A stretch of 64,000 nt of DNA, taken from NCBI GenBank assembly GCA_046047235.1, contig JBJOII010000011.1:1-64000 (forward strand). The letters are read 5' to 3'. This document shows, in pieces, positions 37,136-45,833 of this stretch. Made by a program: the position numbers and the translations under genes. The stretch comes from JBMTVN01 sp046047235. GTDB taxonomy: Bacteria > Verrucomicrobiota > Verrucomicrobiia > Limisphaerales > JAHDYP01. Position 1 is the first letter of the stretch. The number at the start of each line of letters is the position of its first letter. A model generated the notes under the pieces. That model did no database searches. It had not been told where the DNA came from and saw only the letters and a list, made by a program, of their open reading frames with translations.

Positions 37136-38814
37136 TGGCCGTTGCTCAAGTCCGGAAGACTGTTCACCTGCGCCAATTCCATCTCCTTGCGGCTCCACTC
37201 CGATACCGCCTGGTTGCGCTGACTGTTCCTTAAATCCTCCATGTAACCCGCCAATTCCGTCTTCACCCGATCCTCGCTAACCGGCTCACGGCTCACCCCA
37301 TAAATCACCACCCCACCGTCAGCCGTCTGCTCCACATCGCTCAATTGCCCCGCACTCAGCTCAAGCGCAGCGGGTTGAATCTGCCTGAAATTCACCCCCG
37401 ACGGCAGGCCTGCCAAGGTGCTCGTCCCCTGCGAAAATGACTCCGGTGAGATCACCGTCACACCCGCCTCCGCACAAATCGAATCGAAATCCTTCGCAGC
37501 AGCAACCCCTGCCTTCGCCGACTCCAGAAAAGCAGCCGCCGCCTCGCGAGCCAACCGCCGAGCCTCCGCACTCCTGAAATCCAACACCACCTGGTCCCGG
37601 AATTGATCCAGCGGTGGCACATACCCCGCCACGCGCTCCTTCAGTGTCATCAAATAAACACCATCCCGACTCACCACCGGCTCCATCGACATCGGCTGAA
37701 CCTCAGTCAACCCAAACGCCGCCGTACCAAATTCCTGCCCCACACCCAACTCCAGTGGCGGACTCAACCGCGCAAATGGCTCCGTAGTCCCATGCTCCAA
37801 TGCCTGCCCCGCCGCCAACCGCTCCAAATGATCCTTCTGCTGAGGAGCCTCCTCGTAGGCTAGTAATAGCTGCTCCCCAAATGCCGTCGAAGCCTTGTAA
37901 GCCAAGGACAAAGCAAGCTGATCCACCAGCTCACCCCTCAACTGCTGCTTCGCAGCCTCCGCGCTCATCACAACCCCGTTCGTCCCCAGAAAACTGTTCG
38001 TGCCACGCTGCAAATACATCGCCTCCAGCTGCGTGCTCAAATTCGTGCTCGAACCCAGCTGAGTCTCCGCCGCCCCAACATAATTCGAGGCCGCAAACTT
38101 CACATAGTTCACCACAACCTTGTCAGAAATCCGCCAACGCGCCGCTTCCTTGTTGTAAAACGCCTCCAAAGCCGCATCGTCCACCACAACCTTGTCCACC
38201 TGATTCGTGTAGCTGAACGACACCAGCTTCACTTTCACTGACTCGTTCTCACGCCGAAAAGCCGCCTCCGCCTCACGCGGACTCACCAGCGCACCCGATA
38301 CCGCACCCGCCTCCATCAGGTGCTGAATGCCCACCTGATGCCGCGCAAATTGCTTGAAAGCCTCCTCAGTAACCTTGCCCCGAGGCAGCGCCGTGTCCAA
38401 AAACTGCCGATACATCTGCGGCTGAAACCGTCCCGTCTCCCGGTCCGAAAACAACGGCGCCAACCACTGCGCCACCTCAGCATCATCCACCCACACATTC
38501 AGCGACTCCAGCTTGTCCAACATCACCAGCCGCCGAGCCACTTCGTTCTCCGCATCAAACATCATCCGCGCCTGCTGCGACTCCTCCGGCCACGAACCCA
38601 TCATCATGAAAAACCTCAGGCGCGCCTCAGTATACGCCTGCATAAATTGATCCCGCCCAATCGGCTCGCCATTCACGTAACCGTAAATGCCCGTGCCCCG
38701 GGCCGCACCGGGAGAAGACCCGCCCGGACCCATGTACCAAACAAAAGAGATGATCACCAAAACAATGATGACGATCCACAACCAGCTCTGATGGCGTCGA
38801 ATTGTACCAAACAT
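37132..38814 (-). CDS. PpiD/SurA-type membrane-anchored periplasmic foldase
   Basis: A 560-residue protein with a PpiD-like plan. A short cytoplasmic tail and one membrane segment (WIVIIVLVIISFVWYMG, about 13-29) precede a SurA_N-type chaperone region (GYVNGEPIGRDQFMQAYTEA, then RRLVMLDKLESLNVWVDDAE). A middle segment of about 100 residues could be a worn parvulin domain (GQEFGTAAFGLTEVQPM, VYLMTLKERVAGYVPPLDQF), but the catalytic residues of parvulins are not obvious. It probably assists folding of exported proteins and may lack isomerase activity. It is the first gene of an operon with the RluA-type synthase. Confidence 0.85.
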   Translation of the reverse strand: MFGTIRRHQSWLWIVIIVLVIISFVWYMGPGGSSPGAARGTGIYGYVNGEPIGRDQFMQAYTEARLRFFMMMGSWPEESQQARMMFDAENEVARRLVMLDKLESLNVWVDDAEVAQWLAPLFSDRETGRFQPQMYRQFLDTALPRGKVTEEAFKQFARHQVGIQHLMEAGAVSGALVSPREAEAAFRRENESVKVKLVSFSYTNQVDKVVVDDAALEAFYNKEAARWRISDKVVVNYVKFAASNYVGAAETQLGSSTNLSTQLEAMYLQRGTNSFLGTNGVVMSAEAAKQQLRGELVDQLALSLAYKASTAFGEQLLLAYEEAPQQKDHLERLAAGQALEHGTTEPFARLSPPLELGVGQEFGTAAFGLTEVQPMSMEPVVSRDGVYLMTLKERVAGYVPPLDQFRDQVVLDFRSAEARRLAREAAAAFLESAKAGVAAAKDFDSICAEAGVTVISPESFSQGTSTLAGLPSGVNFRQIQPAALELSAGQLSDVEQTADGGVVIYGVSREPVSEDRVKTELAGYMEDLRNSQRNQAVSEWSRKEMELAQVNSLPDLSNGQ

Positions 38815-38880
38815 ATGTCAATCACTAGGTTGACCGCGCAAATGCAAGACGCGCACCCTACCCGCCCCCCCCAAAACGGG

Positions 38881-40104
38881 TCAATCCATTTGCAGCACAC
38901 GTTTTAATACCCCCGCCAACCGCTCATACTGCCCCAAATGGTTGTATAACTGCGCCGAAACCCTCACCAGCCGCCGCGGATACGCCGGCCAAGGCACAAT
39001 CGGCACCTCAATACCCTCCTCCCCCAATAACCGGTCCTGCAAAGGATCCAAATATAACGGCGATACCGGCGGCACCCCACCCACAGCACACGGTAACGGC
39101 ACCGAAGCCATGCTCCCAATCATCGAGGCCGGACACGGCTCCTCAACCCCCAACGCCTCGCAGAGCAACCTCCGCCCCTCCAACGCCAATAAACGATTCC
39201 TCCGCCGAATCGCCACCCACCCACCCTCCACCAAACCCGCCATCGCCCCCAACGCCACCGGCACGCTCAGCCAGGCACTGGGATCCATCGTCCCAGTCCA
39301 GCCAAACTCCACCTGATACCGCGAACGATCCCGACGCAGACTGTTCGCCCCATGACTAATCGCCAAGGGCCTCACCCCATCCTGCCGATCCTCACGAACC
39401 CATAAAAACGCCGCCCCCTTCGGCGCCCCAATCCATTTGTGACAGTTCGCCGTGTAATACGTCGCCCCCAACCTCTCCAACCGCAACGGAACCATCCCTG
39501 GCGCATGCGCCCCGTCCACCAAAACCTCCACCCCCCGCCCGGCTAACCATGGCACCCACCGCTCCAAGGGCATCACCATCCCCGTCGGACTCGTCACATG
39601 ATCCAACAAAACCAAACGCGTCCTCCGCGTCAGCCGCCCCGCAATAGCCTCAAATGCCTCCTCCTCCGACCGCAACGGAAAGGGCACACGAGCCACCACC
39701 ACCCTCACCCCCACAGCCCCAGCCACAAAATCCAACGCGTTCCTGCACGCATTATACTCATGGTCCGTCACCAATAACTCGTCACCACGACGAAACCGTA
39801 ATGACCTCAAAACCGTGTTCACCCCATGCGTCGCATTCGGAACAAAAACCAAATCCCGCGACTTCACCCCCACAAACCTCGCCAACACCCCCCTCGCCTC
39901 ATCCAGTAACTCCTCCAAATCCCGCACAAAAAATTGCACCGGCTGACGCTCCATCCGCTCCCGCACCCCACGCTGATAAGCCAACACCTCCCGCAAACAC
40001 GCCCCAAAGGAACCGTGGTTCAAAAAATCCACCCCCCGGTCCAATCGCCACAACCGCCCCGCCGCCGCAGGCCGTCCCAGCTCCTTCAATCGCTCCGCTC
40101 GCAT
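38881..40104 (-). CDS. Class V aminotransferase (isopenicillin-N-epimerase-like)
   Basis: A 407-residue PLP enzyme of the class V fold. The N-terminal FLNHGSFGACLREVLAYQRG is the hallmark of the isopenicillin N epimerase-like subgroup. VFVPNATHGVNTVLRSLRF and DGAHAPGMVPLRLERLG follow, and the PLP-binding lysine is in YYTANCHKWIGAPKGAAFLW. The C-terminal domain includes RRLVRVSAQLYNHLGQYERL. Likely reactions are amino-acid epimerisation or cysteine desulfuration-type chemistry; the substrate is unknown. The start at 40104 is decided by a GGGGAGG Shine-Dalgarno at 40111-40117; longer starts at 40119 and 40155 run through this site and a palindrome. No partner gene adjoins. Confidence 0.9.
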   Translation of the reverse strand: MRAERLKELGRPAAAGRLWRLDRGVDFLNHGSFGACLREVLAYQRGVRERMERQPVQFFVRDLEELLDEARGVLARFVGVKSRDLVFVPNATHGVNTVLRSLRFRRGDELLVTDHEYNACRNALDFVAGAVGVRVVVARVPFPLRSEEEAFEAIAGRLTRRTRLVLLDHVTSPTGMVMPLERWVPWLAGRGVEVLVDGAHAPGMVPLRLERLGATYYTANCHKWIGAPKGAAFLWVREDRQDGVRPLAISHGANSLRRDRSRYQVEFGWTGTMDPSAWLSVPVALGAMAGLVEGGWVAIRRRNRLLALEGRRLLCEALGVEEPCPASMIGSMASVPLPCAVGGVPPVSPLYLDPLQDRLLGEEGIEVPIVPWPAYPRRLVRVSAQLYNHLGQYERLAGVLKRVLQMD

Positions 40105-40110
40105 CACTCG

Positions 40111-40117
40111 CCTCCCC
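40111..40117 (-). promoter_or_regulatory. Shine-Dalgarno site fixing the aminotransferase start
   Basis: On the minus strand GGGGAGG lies six bases before the ATG at 40104. It is one of the few near-consensus ribosome-binding sites in the window, and it overlaps the in-frame ATG at 40119, which therefore cannot use it. Confidence 0.7.
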
Positions 40118-40124
40118 ATATGCA

Positions 40125-40152
40125 AGAATCGACCGGCTAACCGGTCGATTCT
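40125..40152 (-). terminator. Perfect 12-bp palindrome (stem-loop) between oxidoreductase and aminotransferase genes
   Basis: The arms AGAATCGACCGG and CCGGTCGATTCT are exact reverse complements around a 4-base loop. The hairpin lies 33 bases after the oxidoreductase stop and 21 bases before the aminotransferase ATG, on the strand both genes use. No U-tract follows, so it could be a terminator of the non-U type, an mRNA-end stabiliser or a dimeric-repressor operator. Confidence 0.45.
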
Positions 40153-40184
40153 CAACGCTATCCTCTAATTAAAATCAGGCCCCA

Positions 40185-41480
40185 TCAGCTCTCCAGCTTC
40201 CAGGGCGACCGATACGGAAACGGAATGTCCAGCCACTTCGACTTGCCACTCCATTGCGAAAAATCCTGCGCCACAGGATCCCAGCGCATCCGCTCCCGAT
40301 GATGATACGCCAGGTTCACCAGATGACAGACGGTCACCGTCCGGGCCCCAACCTCCACATCACAGATCGGCTTGGTCCGCGTCTCCACACTCCTCAGCCA
40401 GTCGCCAATATGATCGTTGCTCTCGTAAAGCCGCACATCCCCGGGCCCCGATCGCCACTCCTCCAAGACCTCCGGCGTCGCCTCAAACTTGCCTCGGTTC
40501 ACATACACCTTCCCCTCACTCCCGTGAATCGTCACCCCGTTGCCGTTCCGATGCACCACCTCCGTGCCGTTCGCATACACCAGACGCACACCGTGCGTGG
40601 CATTCTCCTCACTCGCCGGAATAATCTCCACCGGACCACTCTGATCCATCCCCAAGGCCCACTGCGCAATGTCAAAATGATGCGCACCCCAATCCGTCAC
40701 CATCCCACCACCAAATTCCACGTAATTGCGCCAGTTCGGGAAATGCCCGTGAACACCCCTCGGACTTAACTCCGAATTGTAAGGCCGCAAAGGCGTCGGC
40801 CCCAACCACATGTTCCAATCACACGCAGCCTCCGTCGTCTCCGCCGGTAAATCACACCAAACACTCGGCCCTCCCACCGCAACCTCAATCTCGTAAATCC
40901 GCCCCAACCGACCGTTGCGAACCAACTCGCACGCCCGCCGAAACTCACTCATCGATCGCTGCATGCTCCCCACCTGAAACACCCGACGATTCCGACGCAC
41001 CGCGTTCACCACCGCCTTGGCCTCGTTAATCGACTGGCACAACGGCTTCTCACAATAGATGTCCTTGCCCGCATTCGCCGCAGCAATCGAAATCAAAGCA
41101 TGCCAGTGGTCCGGCGTCGCAATCACCACCGCATCCACATCCGACCGCGCCAACACCGACCGAAAATCATTGTAGGCATCACACCCACGATACTCCCCAC
41201 GCCCCGTCGCCTCCGCATACCGCTCGTTCACCGTCGCCCGCGCCGCCTCACGCCGCGTCCGGTCCACATCACATACCGCCACCACCTGGCACTGCTCACG
41301 CCGCAGTATGTTGCCAGTCAAACCACGGTTCTGCGTCCCCATGCCAATAGACGCAATGTGGAGACGGCTGTTCGGGCCCACCGGAGCAGACCAAACCTTC
41401 GAGGGAAGCAACATCGGAGCAACCGCAACCGTGGCCGCAGTGCCCAGAAATCGTCGTCGGGAAAACGCTTTTTTCGTCAT
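40185..41480 (-). CDS. Gfo/Idh/MocA family oxidoreductase, Tat-exported
   Basis: A 431-residue periplasmic oxidoreductase. The Tat signal reads KKAFSRRRFLGTAATVAVAP, the Rossmann segment LHIASIGMGTQNRGLTGNIL with VVAVCDVDR, and the catalytic-lysine motif DIYCEKPLCQSINEAKAVV. VGSMQRSMSEFRRACELVRN and GGGMVTDWGAHHFDIAQWAL are typical of the PVC-expanded subgroup, and the end (WLDIPFPYRSPWKLES) is the usual tail. Unlike the copy at 10533-11747 it keeps EKP. The ATG at 41480 precedes the Tat signal; an upstream in-frame ATG at 41513 is less likely. It is divergent from galM across a 307-base gap that holds a heptamer array. Confidence 0.93.
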   Translation of the reverse strand: MTKKAFSRRRFLGTAATVAVAPMLLPSKVWSAPVGPNSRLHIASIGMGTQNRGLTGNILRREQCQVVAVCDVDRTRREAARATVNERYAEATGRGEYRGCDAYNDFRSVLARSDVDAVVIATPDHWHALISIAAANAGKDIYCEKPLCQSINEAKAVVNAVRRNRRVFQVGSMQRSMSEFRRACELVRNGRLGRIYEIEVAVGGPSVWCDLPAETTEAACDWNMWLGPTPLRPYNSELSPRGVHGHFPNWRNYVEFGGGMVTDWGAHHFDIAQWALGMDQSGPVEIIPASEENATHGVRLVYANGTEVVHRNGNGVTIHGSEGKVYVNRGKFEATPEVLEEWRSGPGDVRLYESNDHIGDWLRSVETRTKPICDVEVGARTVTVCHLVNLAYHHRERMRWDPVAQDFSQWSGKSKWLDIPFPYRSPWKLES

Positions 41481-41591
41481 AACGGTGTTCACACCATGGT
41501 TCAACCCGCGCACCCTGCCAAAGACCCCCCACCCAAATCAAATCAAACCTGCTCCCCGCCAACCATCTCCCATCTCCCATCTCCCGCGCTG

Positions 41592-41745
41592 CGCCCTCAG
41601 CCCTCCGCCCTCAGCCCTCCGCCCTCCGCCCTCTGCCCTCAGCCCTCTGCGCTATGCCCTCTGCGCTCAGCCCTCTGCGCTCCGCCCTCTGCGCTCCGCC
41701 CTCTGCGCTCCGCCCTCTGCGCTCCGCCCTCTGCGCTATGCGCTC
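41592..41745 (+). repeat. Heptamer tandem array 1 (22 units)
   Basis: Twenty-two consecutive 7-base units fill this stretch without a phase break. They are variants of NGCSCTM, mainly CGCCCTC, AGCCCTC and TGCGCTC, with TGCGCTC and CGCCCTC strictly alternating from 41676 to 41731. It lies in the oxidoreductase/galM intergenic region and ends 42 bases before the galM ATG. Weaker CCATCTC heptamers precede it from about 41564. Confidence 0.9.
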
Positions 41746-41760
41746 CGCCAACCGATGAAA

Positions 41761-41780
41761 GTTGCCTTGCTCAGGGCAAC
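41761..41780 (+). promoter_or_regulatory. Small hairpin before galM
   Basis: GTTGCC and GGCAAC are exact reverse complements around an 8-base loop, ending 7 bases before the first galM ATG. Position and strand would allow an effect on translation or mRNA stability; nothing identifies a ligand or protein. Confidence 0.3.
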
Positions 41781-41787
41781 CAGTAGT

Positions 41788-42984
41788 ATGTCCCCCAATT
41801 CAATGCCGCCCATGCACCCCCACCTACGCCACCTCGGCCGTCAGCTGGCCTGCCTCACCCTCCTCACAATAACCCTCGGGACCATCCCGCCCGTTACCCA
41901 AGCCCACGCCGCCACCCAACCCGCCATGAAACCCATCGAAATCGCCAACTGGGGCCGCAATACCGACGGCCAACCCGTCCAACTCGTCACTCTCCACAAC
42001 GAAAACGGTATGGTCGCCAAAATCACCACGCTCGGCGCCATCCTCACCGAACTCCACGTCCCCGACCGCCAAGGCAATGTCACCAACGTCGTCCTCGGCT
42101 TCGATAACCTCGAACGCTACCTCCAAGGCCACCCCGCCTTCGGCGCCACCATCGGCCGCGTCGCCAACCGCATCGCCAATGCCAACTTCAAACTCAACGG
42201 CAAAACCCACCAGCTCGCCGCAAACCTCGGCCCCCACCACATCCACGGCGGCCGCGCAGGCTTCCACCACAAAATCTGGACCGCTACCCCCCTCCCGGAA
42301 CAAGCCGGCAAATCCTCCGTCGCCTTCACCTACACCAGCCCCGATGGAGAAGAAGGCTACCCCGGCACCCTCCACGTCAAAGTCACCTACACGCTCACCA
42401 AAAATAACGAACTCCGCCTCGACTACGAAGCCACCACCGATAAACCCACCATCATCAACCTCACCAACCATAGTTACTTCAACCTCGGCGGCTCCGGTGA
42501 CGTCCTTGACCATATCCTCGAAATCAATGCCCATAATTATACGCCCGCCGATATCAGCCTCATCCCCACCGGTGAAATCGCCCCGGTAGCCGGAACCCCG
42601 CTCGACTTCACCCAACCCACTGCCATCGGCGCCCGCATCAACCAGCTCCGCCCACGCCCCAACGGCTACGACCATAATTACGTCATCAATAAATCCAACC
42701 CCAACGACTTCGTCTTCGCCGCCCGCGCCACCCACCCCGCCAGTGGACGCACCATGGAAACCTGGACCTCCGAACCCGGCGTCCAACTCTATACCGCCAA
42801 TGGCTTTGACGGCACCATGACCGGCACCGGCGGAGTCAGCTACCCCCAACACGCCGGCTTCTGCCTCGAAACCCAACACTACCCCGACTCCATCCATCAC
42901 CCCAACTTCCCCTCCGTCGTCCTCCAGCCAAACCAAACCTTCCACAGCACCACCTCCTTCCGCTTCAGTAATTCCCAACCCTAA
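41788..42984 (+). CDS. galM: Aldose 1-epimerase (galactose mutarotase), exported
   Basis: A 398-residue enzyme that interconverts α and β anomers of aldoses. An N-terminal signal peptide (LACLTLLTITLGTIPP, cleaved near AHA-ATQ) indicates periplasmic location. GalM motifs follow: VVLGFDNLERYLQGHPAFGA, IGRVANRIANANFKLNGK, HHIHGGRAGFHHKIW (catalytic and binding histidines), NLTNHSYFNLGGSG and the C-terminal FCLETQHYPDSIHHPNFPS, which holds the catalytic Glu. Three in-frame ATGs (41788, 41803, 41812) precede the signal; I took the first. glgC starts 20 bases downstream, so sugar intake or trimming and glycogen storage are probably co-expressed. Confidence 0.95.
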   Translation: MSPNSMPPMHPHLRHLGRQLACLTLLTITLGTIPPVTQAHAATQPAMKPIEIANWGRNTDGQPVQLVTLHNENGMVAKITTLGAILTELHVPDRQGNVTNVVLGFDNLERYLQGHPAFGATIGRVANRIANANFKLNGKTHQLAANLGPHHIHGGRAGFHHKIWTATPLPEQAGKSSVAFTYTSPDGEEGYPGTLHVKVTYTLTKNNELRLDYEATTDKPTIINLTNHSYFNLGGSGDVLDHILEINAHNYTPADISLIPTGEIAPVAGTPLDFTQPTAIGARINQLRPRPNGYDHNYVINKSNPNDFVFAARATHPASGRTMETWTSEPGVQLYTANGFDGTMTGTGGVSYPQHAGFCLETQHYPDSIHHPNFPSVVLQPNQTFHSTTSFRFSNSQP

Positions 42985-43004
42985 CCACCCCCTCCTCCCA
43001 CACC

Positions 43005-44270
43005 ATGAATAAAACCATCGCCATGGTCTTCGCCGGAGGTCGCGTCAGCGAACTCTCCGCCCTCACCGAAAAAAGACCCAAAGCCGCCGTCGTCATGGGC
43101 GGCTGCTACCGCACCGTCGACTTCGCCCTCTCTAACCTCGCCGATACAGGAATCGGCCGCGTCGGTATCCTCGCCCAATACCGCCCCGCTTCCCTCATGG
43201 ATCACGTCGCCAGTGGCGTCGCCTGGGACCTGGTCGGCACCAACCGCCAACTCCGCTTCCTCCCACCCTACATGGGACCCGAAACCGCCGACTGGTACCG
43301 CGGCCCCGCCGATGCCCTCTTCCAAAACCTCGACTTCATCGAACGTAGCGACGCCGACCACGTCCTCGTCGTCTCCGGTGACCACGCCTACCGCATGAGC
43401 TATGAACCGCTCATCCACTTCCACAAGGAACATGACGCCGACCTCACCATGGCCTTCACCCCCAGACCCGATGACTCCTCCAGATTCGGAATCGGTGAAC
43501 TCAATGCCCTGGGCCAAATCGTCAACTTCACCGAAAAACCCGAATACCCCAGAACCCACCTCGCCTCCATGAGCGTCTACCTCTTCAGCCGCCACGTGCT
43601 GCTCGATGAACTCCGACGCGCCATCACCTCCTCCGGCGAAGACTGCCGCTTCCAAATCCACGAAGTCATGCGGCAAATGATCCCCCGACGCCGCGCCTAC
43701 GGCTGGATCTACCACGGCCCCTGGCACTACACCCGCTCCATCGACGAATACCTCCACTTCCACCAGGACCTCCTCGGAACCCACCCCAAAATCGACCTCG
43801 ATGCCTGGGAAGTACGCTCCAACTTCCTCGCCCGCCGCTCAGCTCCCCCAGCCCCCACCCGCCAACTCCCCGGTTCCCACGTCGAAAACTGCCTCGTCAG
43901 CCCCGGCTGCATGATCGCAGGAACCGTGCGCAATAGCGTCCTCTCACCAGGCGTCCGGATCGAAGCCGGCGCCTCCGTCGTCGACTCCATCCTCCTCGAT
44001 GACGTCGTCGTCGAAGCCGGCGCCAAACTCGATCGCGTCATCTCCGATAAACGTACCTGGTTCGGTCCCGAATGCACCGTCGGCGATGGCCCAACAGTCG
44101 TTTCCAAAGAGATGCCCAACTCCCTCAAAAGCGGCGCCACCCTCGTCGCCGCCGACCTCCGCATCCCACCAAAAGCCCGCATCGGTCGCGGATGTATCAT
44201 CCACCACGGCGTCCCCGCCTCCGCCATGGAAAAACCCCTCGCCTCCGGTCAAAGCCTCTCCGCCCGCTAA
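43005..44270 (+). CDS. glgC: Glucose-1-phosphate adenylyltransferase (GlgC family)
   Basis: A 421-residue cytoplasmic enzyme forming ADP-glucose from glucose-1-phosphate and ATP. The nucleotidyltransferase domain (about 1-290) has FAGGRVSELSALTEKRPKAA, DFALSNLADTGIGRVGIL, VVSGDHAYRMSYEPLIHFH and VNFTEKPEYPRTHLASMSVY. The start motif AGGRVSEL differs from the classical GGRGTRL but is seen in a widespread GlgC subgroup. A left-handed β-helix of hexapeptide repeats (about 305-400: GCMIAGTVRNSVLSPGVRIE) completes it. It lies between galM and glgA with short gaps (20 and 21 bases), so it belongs to a three-gene glycogen operon. Confidence 0.95.
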   Translation: MNKTIAMVFAGGRVSELSALTEKRPKAAVVMGGCYRTVDFALSNLADTGIGRVGILAQYRPASLMDHVASGVAWDLVGTNRQLRFLPPYMGPETADWYRGPADALFQNLDFIERSDADHVLVVSGDHAYRMSYEPLIHFHKEHDADLTMAFTPRPDDSSRFGIGELNALGQIVNFTEKPEYPRTHLASMSVYLFSRHVLLDELRRAITSSGEDCRFQIHEVMRQMIPRRRAYGWIYHGPWHYTRSIDEYLHFHQDLLGTHPKIDLDAWEVRSNFLARRSAPPAPTRQLPGSHVENCLVSPGCMIAGTVRNSVLSPGVRIEAGASVVDSILLDDVVVEAGAKLDRVISDKRTWFGPECTVGDGPTVVSKEMPNSLKSGATLVAADLRIPPKARIGRGCIIHHGVPASAMEKPLASGQSLSAR

Positions 44271-44291
44271 ACCCACCCAGCAACACACGCC

Positions 44292-45449
44292 ATGAAAGTC
44301 ACCTTCTTCACCCGCGAATACCCACCCAACGTCTACGGCGGCGCAGGCGTCCATATCAAAAACCTCTCCAAACAACTCGCCAAACTCATCAACGTCGATG
44401 TCCGCTGCATCGGCGAACAAACCGACCCCACCCCGGGCTTCCACGTCAAAGGCTACCAGGGCTGGAGCCGCATGTGGGAAAACGGCGACCCCAAGTTCAA
44501 CAGCGCCCTAGGCACCTTCGCCGCCAATATGTCCATGGTCCGTGACCCCATCGACTCCGATGTCGTCCACTCCCATACCTGGTACGGCTCACTCGCCGGC
44601 TTCATGGCCAAAATGCTCTACAATACCCCCTTCGTCGCCACCGTCCATAGCCTCGAACCCCTCCGCCCCTGGAAAGAAGAACAACTCGGCCGATCCTACC
44701 ACCTCACCACCTGGGTCGAAAAAGTCGCCCTCGAAGCCGCCGACCGCGTCGTCGCCGTCTCCCAAAACTCCCGCGCCGAAATCCTCGACCTCTTCAATGT
44801 CGACCCCGAACGCGTCAAAGTCATCTACAACGGCATCGACCTCGATGTCTGGAACCCCAGCACCAGCGAAGCCACACGCAAAGCCTTCGATGTCGCCGAG
44901 GACTATATCCTCTTCCTCGGCCGCACCAGCCGCCAAAAAGGCATGGTCCACCTCATCGAAGCCATGAAATACGTCGACCCCGGCATCCAACTCGTCTGCT
45001 GCACCAGCGCCCCGGATACCCCGGAGGTCGAAGCCGAAATCGCCGAAAAGGTCGCCAGTGAACCCCGCGTCCTCTGGATCAATACCCTCCTCCGCGAAGA
45101 ACAATACATCGAACTCTATACCCACGCCCGCGTCTTCGCCTGCCCGTCCGTCTACGAACCCTTCGGCATCATTAACCTCGAAGCCATGGCCTGCGAAACC
45201 CCAGTCGTCGCCAGCGCCGTCGGAGGTATCAAGGAAGTCGTCGTCCCAGGCACCACCGGACTGCTCGTCCCACCACAAGACCCCAAAGCCCTCGCCGACG
45301 CCATCAACCAGGTCCTCCGCGATAAAAAGAAAGCCCGCGAAATGGGCCTCGCCGGCCGTAAACGCGTCGAAGAACACTTCGCGTGGAGCTCCATCGCCCG
45401 CAAAACCCTCGACATGTACGAAGAACTCGTTACACCCCCGCCCGCCTAA
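44292..45449 (+). CDS. glgA: Glycogen synthase, GT4 (actinobacterial GlgA/GlgM type)
   Basis: A 385-residue glycosyltransferase of the GT-B fold. It starts MKVTFFTREYPPNVYGGAGV (donor-loop glycines), continues with VVHSHTWYGSLAGFMAKML and KVIYNGIDLDVWNP, and has the retaining-GT4 motif VYEPFGIINLEAMACETPVV (E-x7-E) with GGIKEVV. At this length it belongs to the short GT4 glycogen synthases found in Actinobacteria rather than to the 480-residue GT5 enzymes. It should transfer glucose from ADP-glucose to α-glucan, or to glucose-1-phosphate if it is GlgM-like. It ends the galM-glgC-glgA operon; the structured non-coding stretch begins about 45 bases later. Confidence 0.93.
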   Translation: MKVTFFTREYPPNVYGGAGVHIKNLSKQLAKLINVDVRCIGEQTDPTPGFHVKGYQGWSRMWENGDPKFNSALGTFAANMSMVRDPIDSDVVHSHTWYGSLAGFMAKMLYNTPFVATVHSLEPLRPWKEEQLGRSYHLTTWVEKVALEAADRVVAVSQNSRAEILDLFNVDPERVKVIYNGIDLDVWNPSTSEATRKAFDVAEDYILFLGRTSRQKGMVHLIEAMKYVDPGIQLVCCTSAPDTPEVEAEIAEKVASEPRVLWINTLLREEQYIELYTHARVFACPSVYEPFGIINLEAMACETPVVASAVGGIKEVVVPGTTGLLVPPQDPKALADAINQVLRDKKKAREMGLAGRKRVEEHFAWSSIARKTLDMYEELVTPPPA

Positions 45450-45494
45450 CTACCATAGCTTCTCCCTGCTCCACAAAGCCGCCCGCCCCACCCC

Positions 45495-45674
45495 AGCGCA
45501 TCCCCACATGCGCTAAAGTCTTCTGCAGCAATGCCGATATCTGCCTCGTATGAAGCAAACTCGTCCACACGGACGAGTGCTCCAGAAGGCCACACTGGCT
45601 AGTTCGGCAGGTACGTTCAACTTGGCCCATGGAGGCCCGGATCAATCCCATCCGGGCCCTGCGGCGCGTCAGGG
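45495..45674 (+). ncRNA. Candidate structured non-coding RNA (family not recognised)
   Basis: The gap 45450-45833 has no credible gene but holds a run of hairpins: AGCGCAT/ATGCGCT with a 6-base loop (45495-45514); ACTCGTCC/GGACGAGT with a 4-base loop (45559-45578); a long-range arm CTCCA/TGGAG and GGCCA/TGGCC (45580-45634) enclosing CTGGCTAGTTCGGCAG; GGCCCGGAT/ATCCGGGCC with a 7-base loop (45634-45658); and CCCTG/CAGGG (45657-45674), which is mutually exclusive with the previous one. G and C are nearly equal here (17 G, 20 C in 45601-45660), unlike the C-rich surroundings. Strand is inferred from both flanking genes. No match was recognised to SRP RNA, 6S, RNase P, tmRNA, GEMM, TPP, cobalamin, glycine or fluoride elements. 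It may be a leader element for the kinase operon or an independent RNA. Confidence 0.5.
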
Positions 45675-45833
45675 TTCAAACCAGCTCGTAACCGGTGGTC
45701 CCTCCCCTGCCCTTTACCCCCGCAGGCCACTCGTCCTCCCATCGCCATGCGTGGCCACTCAAAACCGCTGCGCCCCACAACACCCCGCCCGCCCCCACCC
45801 CAAGGGCCTCCCCACTACTTGACCCCCACCACC

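Noticed and set aside
40105..40155. Longer aminotransferase starting at 40155 or 40119
   Set aside because: The upstream frame would translate through the palindrome and the Shine-Dalgarno that serves the ATG at 40104.
41824..42978. Long antisense open frame (about 384 codons) opposite galM, with similar ones opposite glgC, glgA, gspE-like and the ABC ATPase genes
   Set aside because: Their products are Gly/Asp/Glu/Val-rich with no domain, and they arise because C-rich codons of the sense gene leave few stops on the other strand.
45657..45700. T-loop-like GGGTTCAAACC, suggesting a tRNA
   Set aside because: The flanking bases cannot form the 5-bp T-stem (CAGGG versus CAGCT) and no acceptor stem pairs around it.
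45550..45822. 90-codon open frame on the plus strand through the structured region
   Set aside because: The product is low-complexity (Pro/Gly/Ser/His) with no family, and the DNA is better explained as structured RNA followed by a leader.
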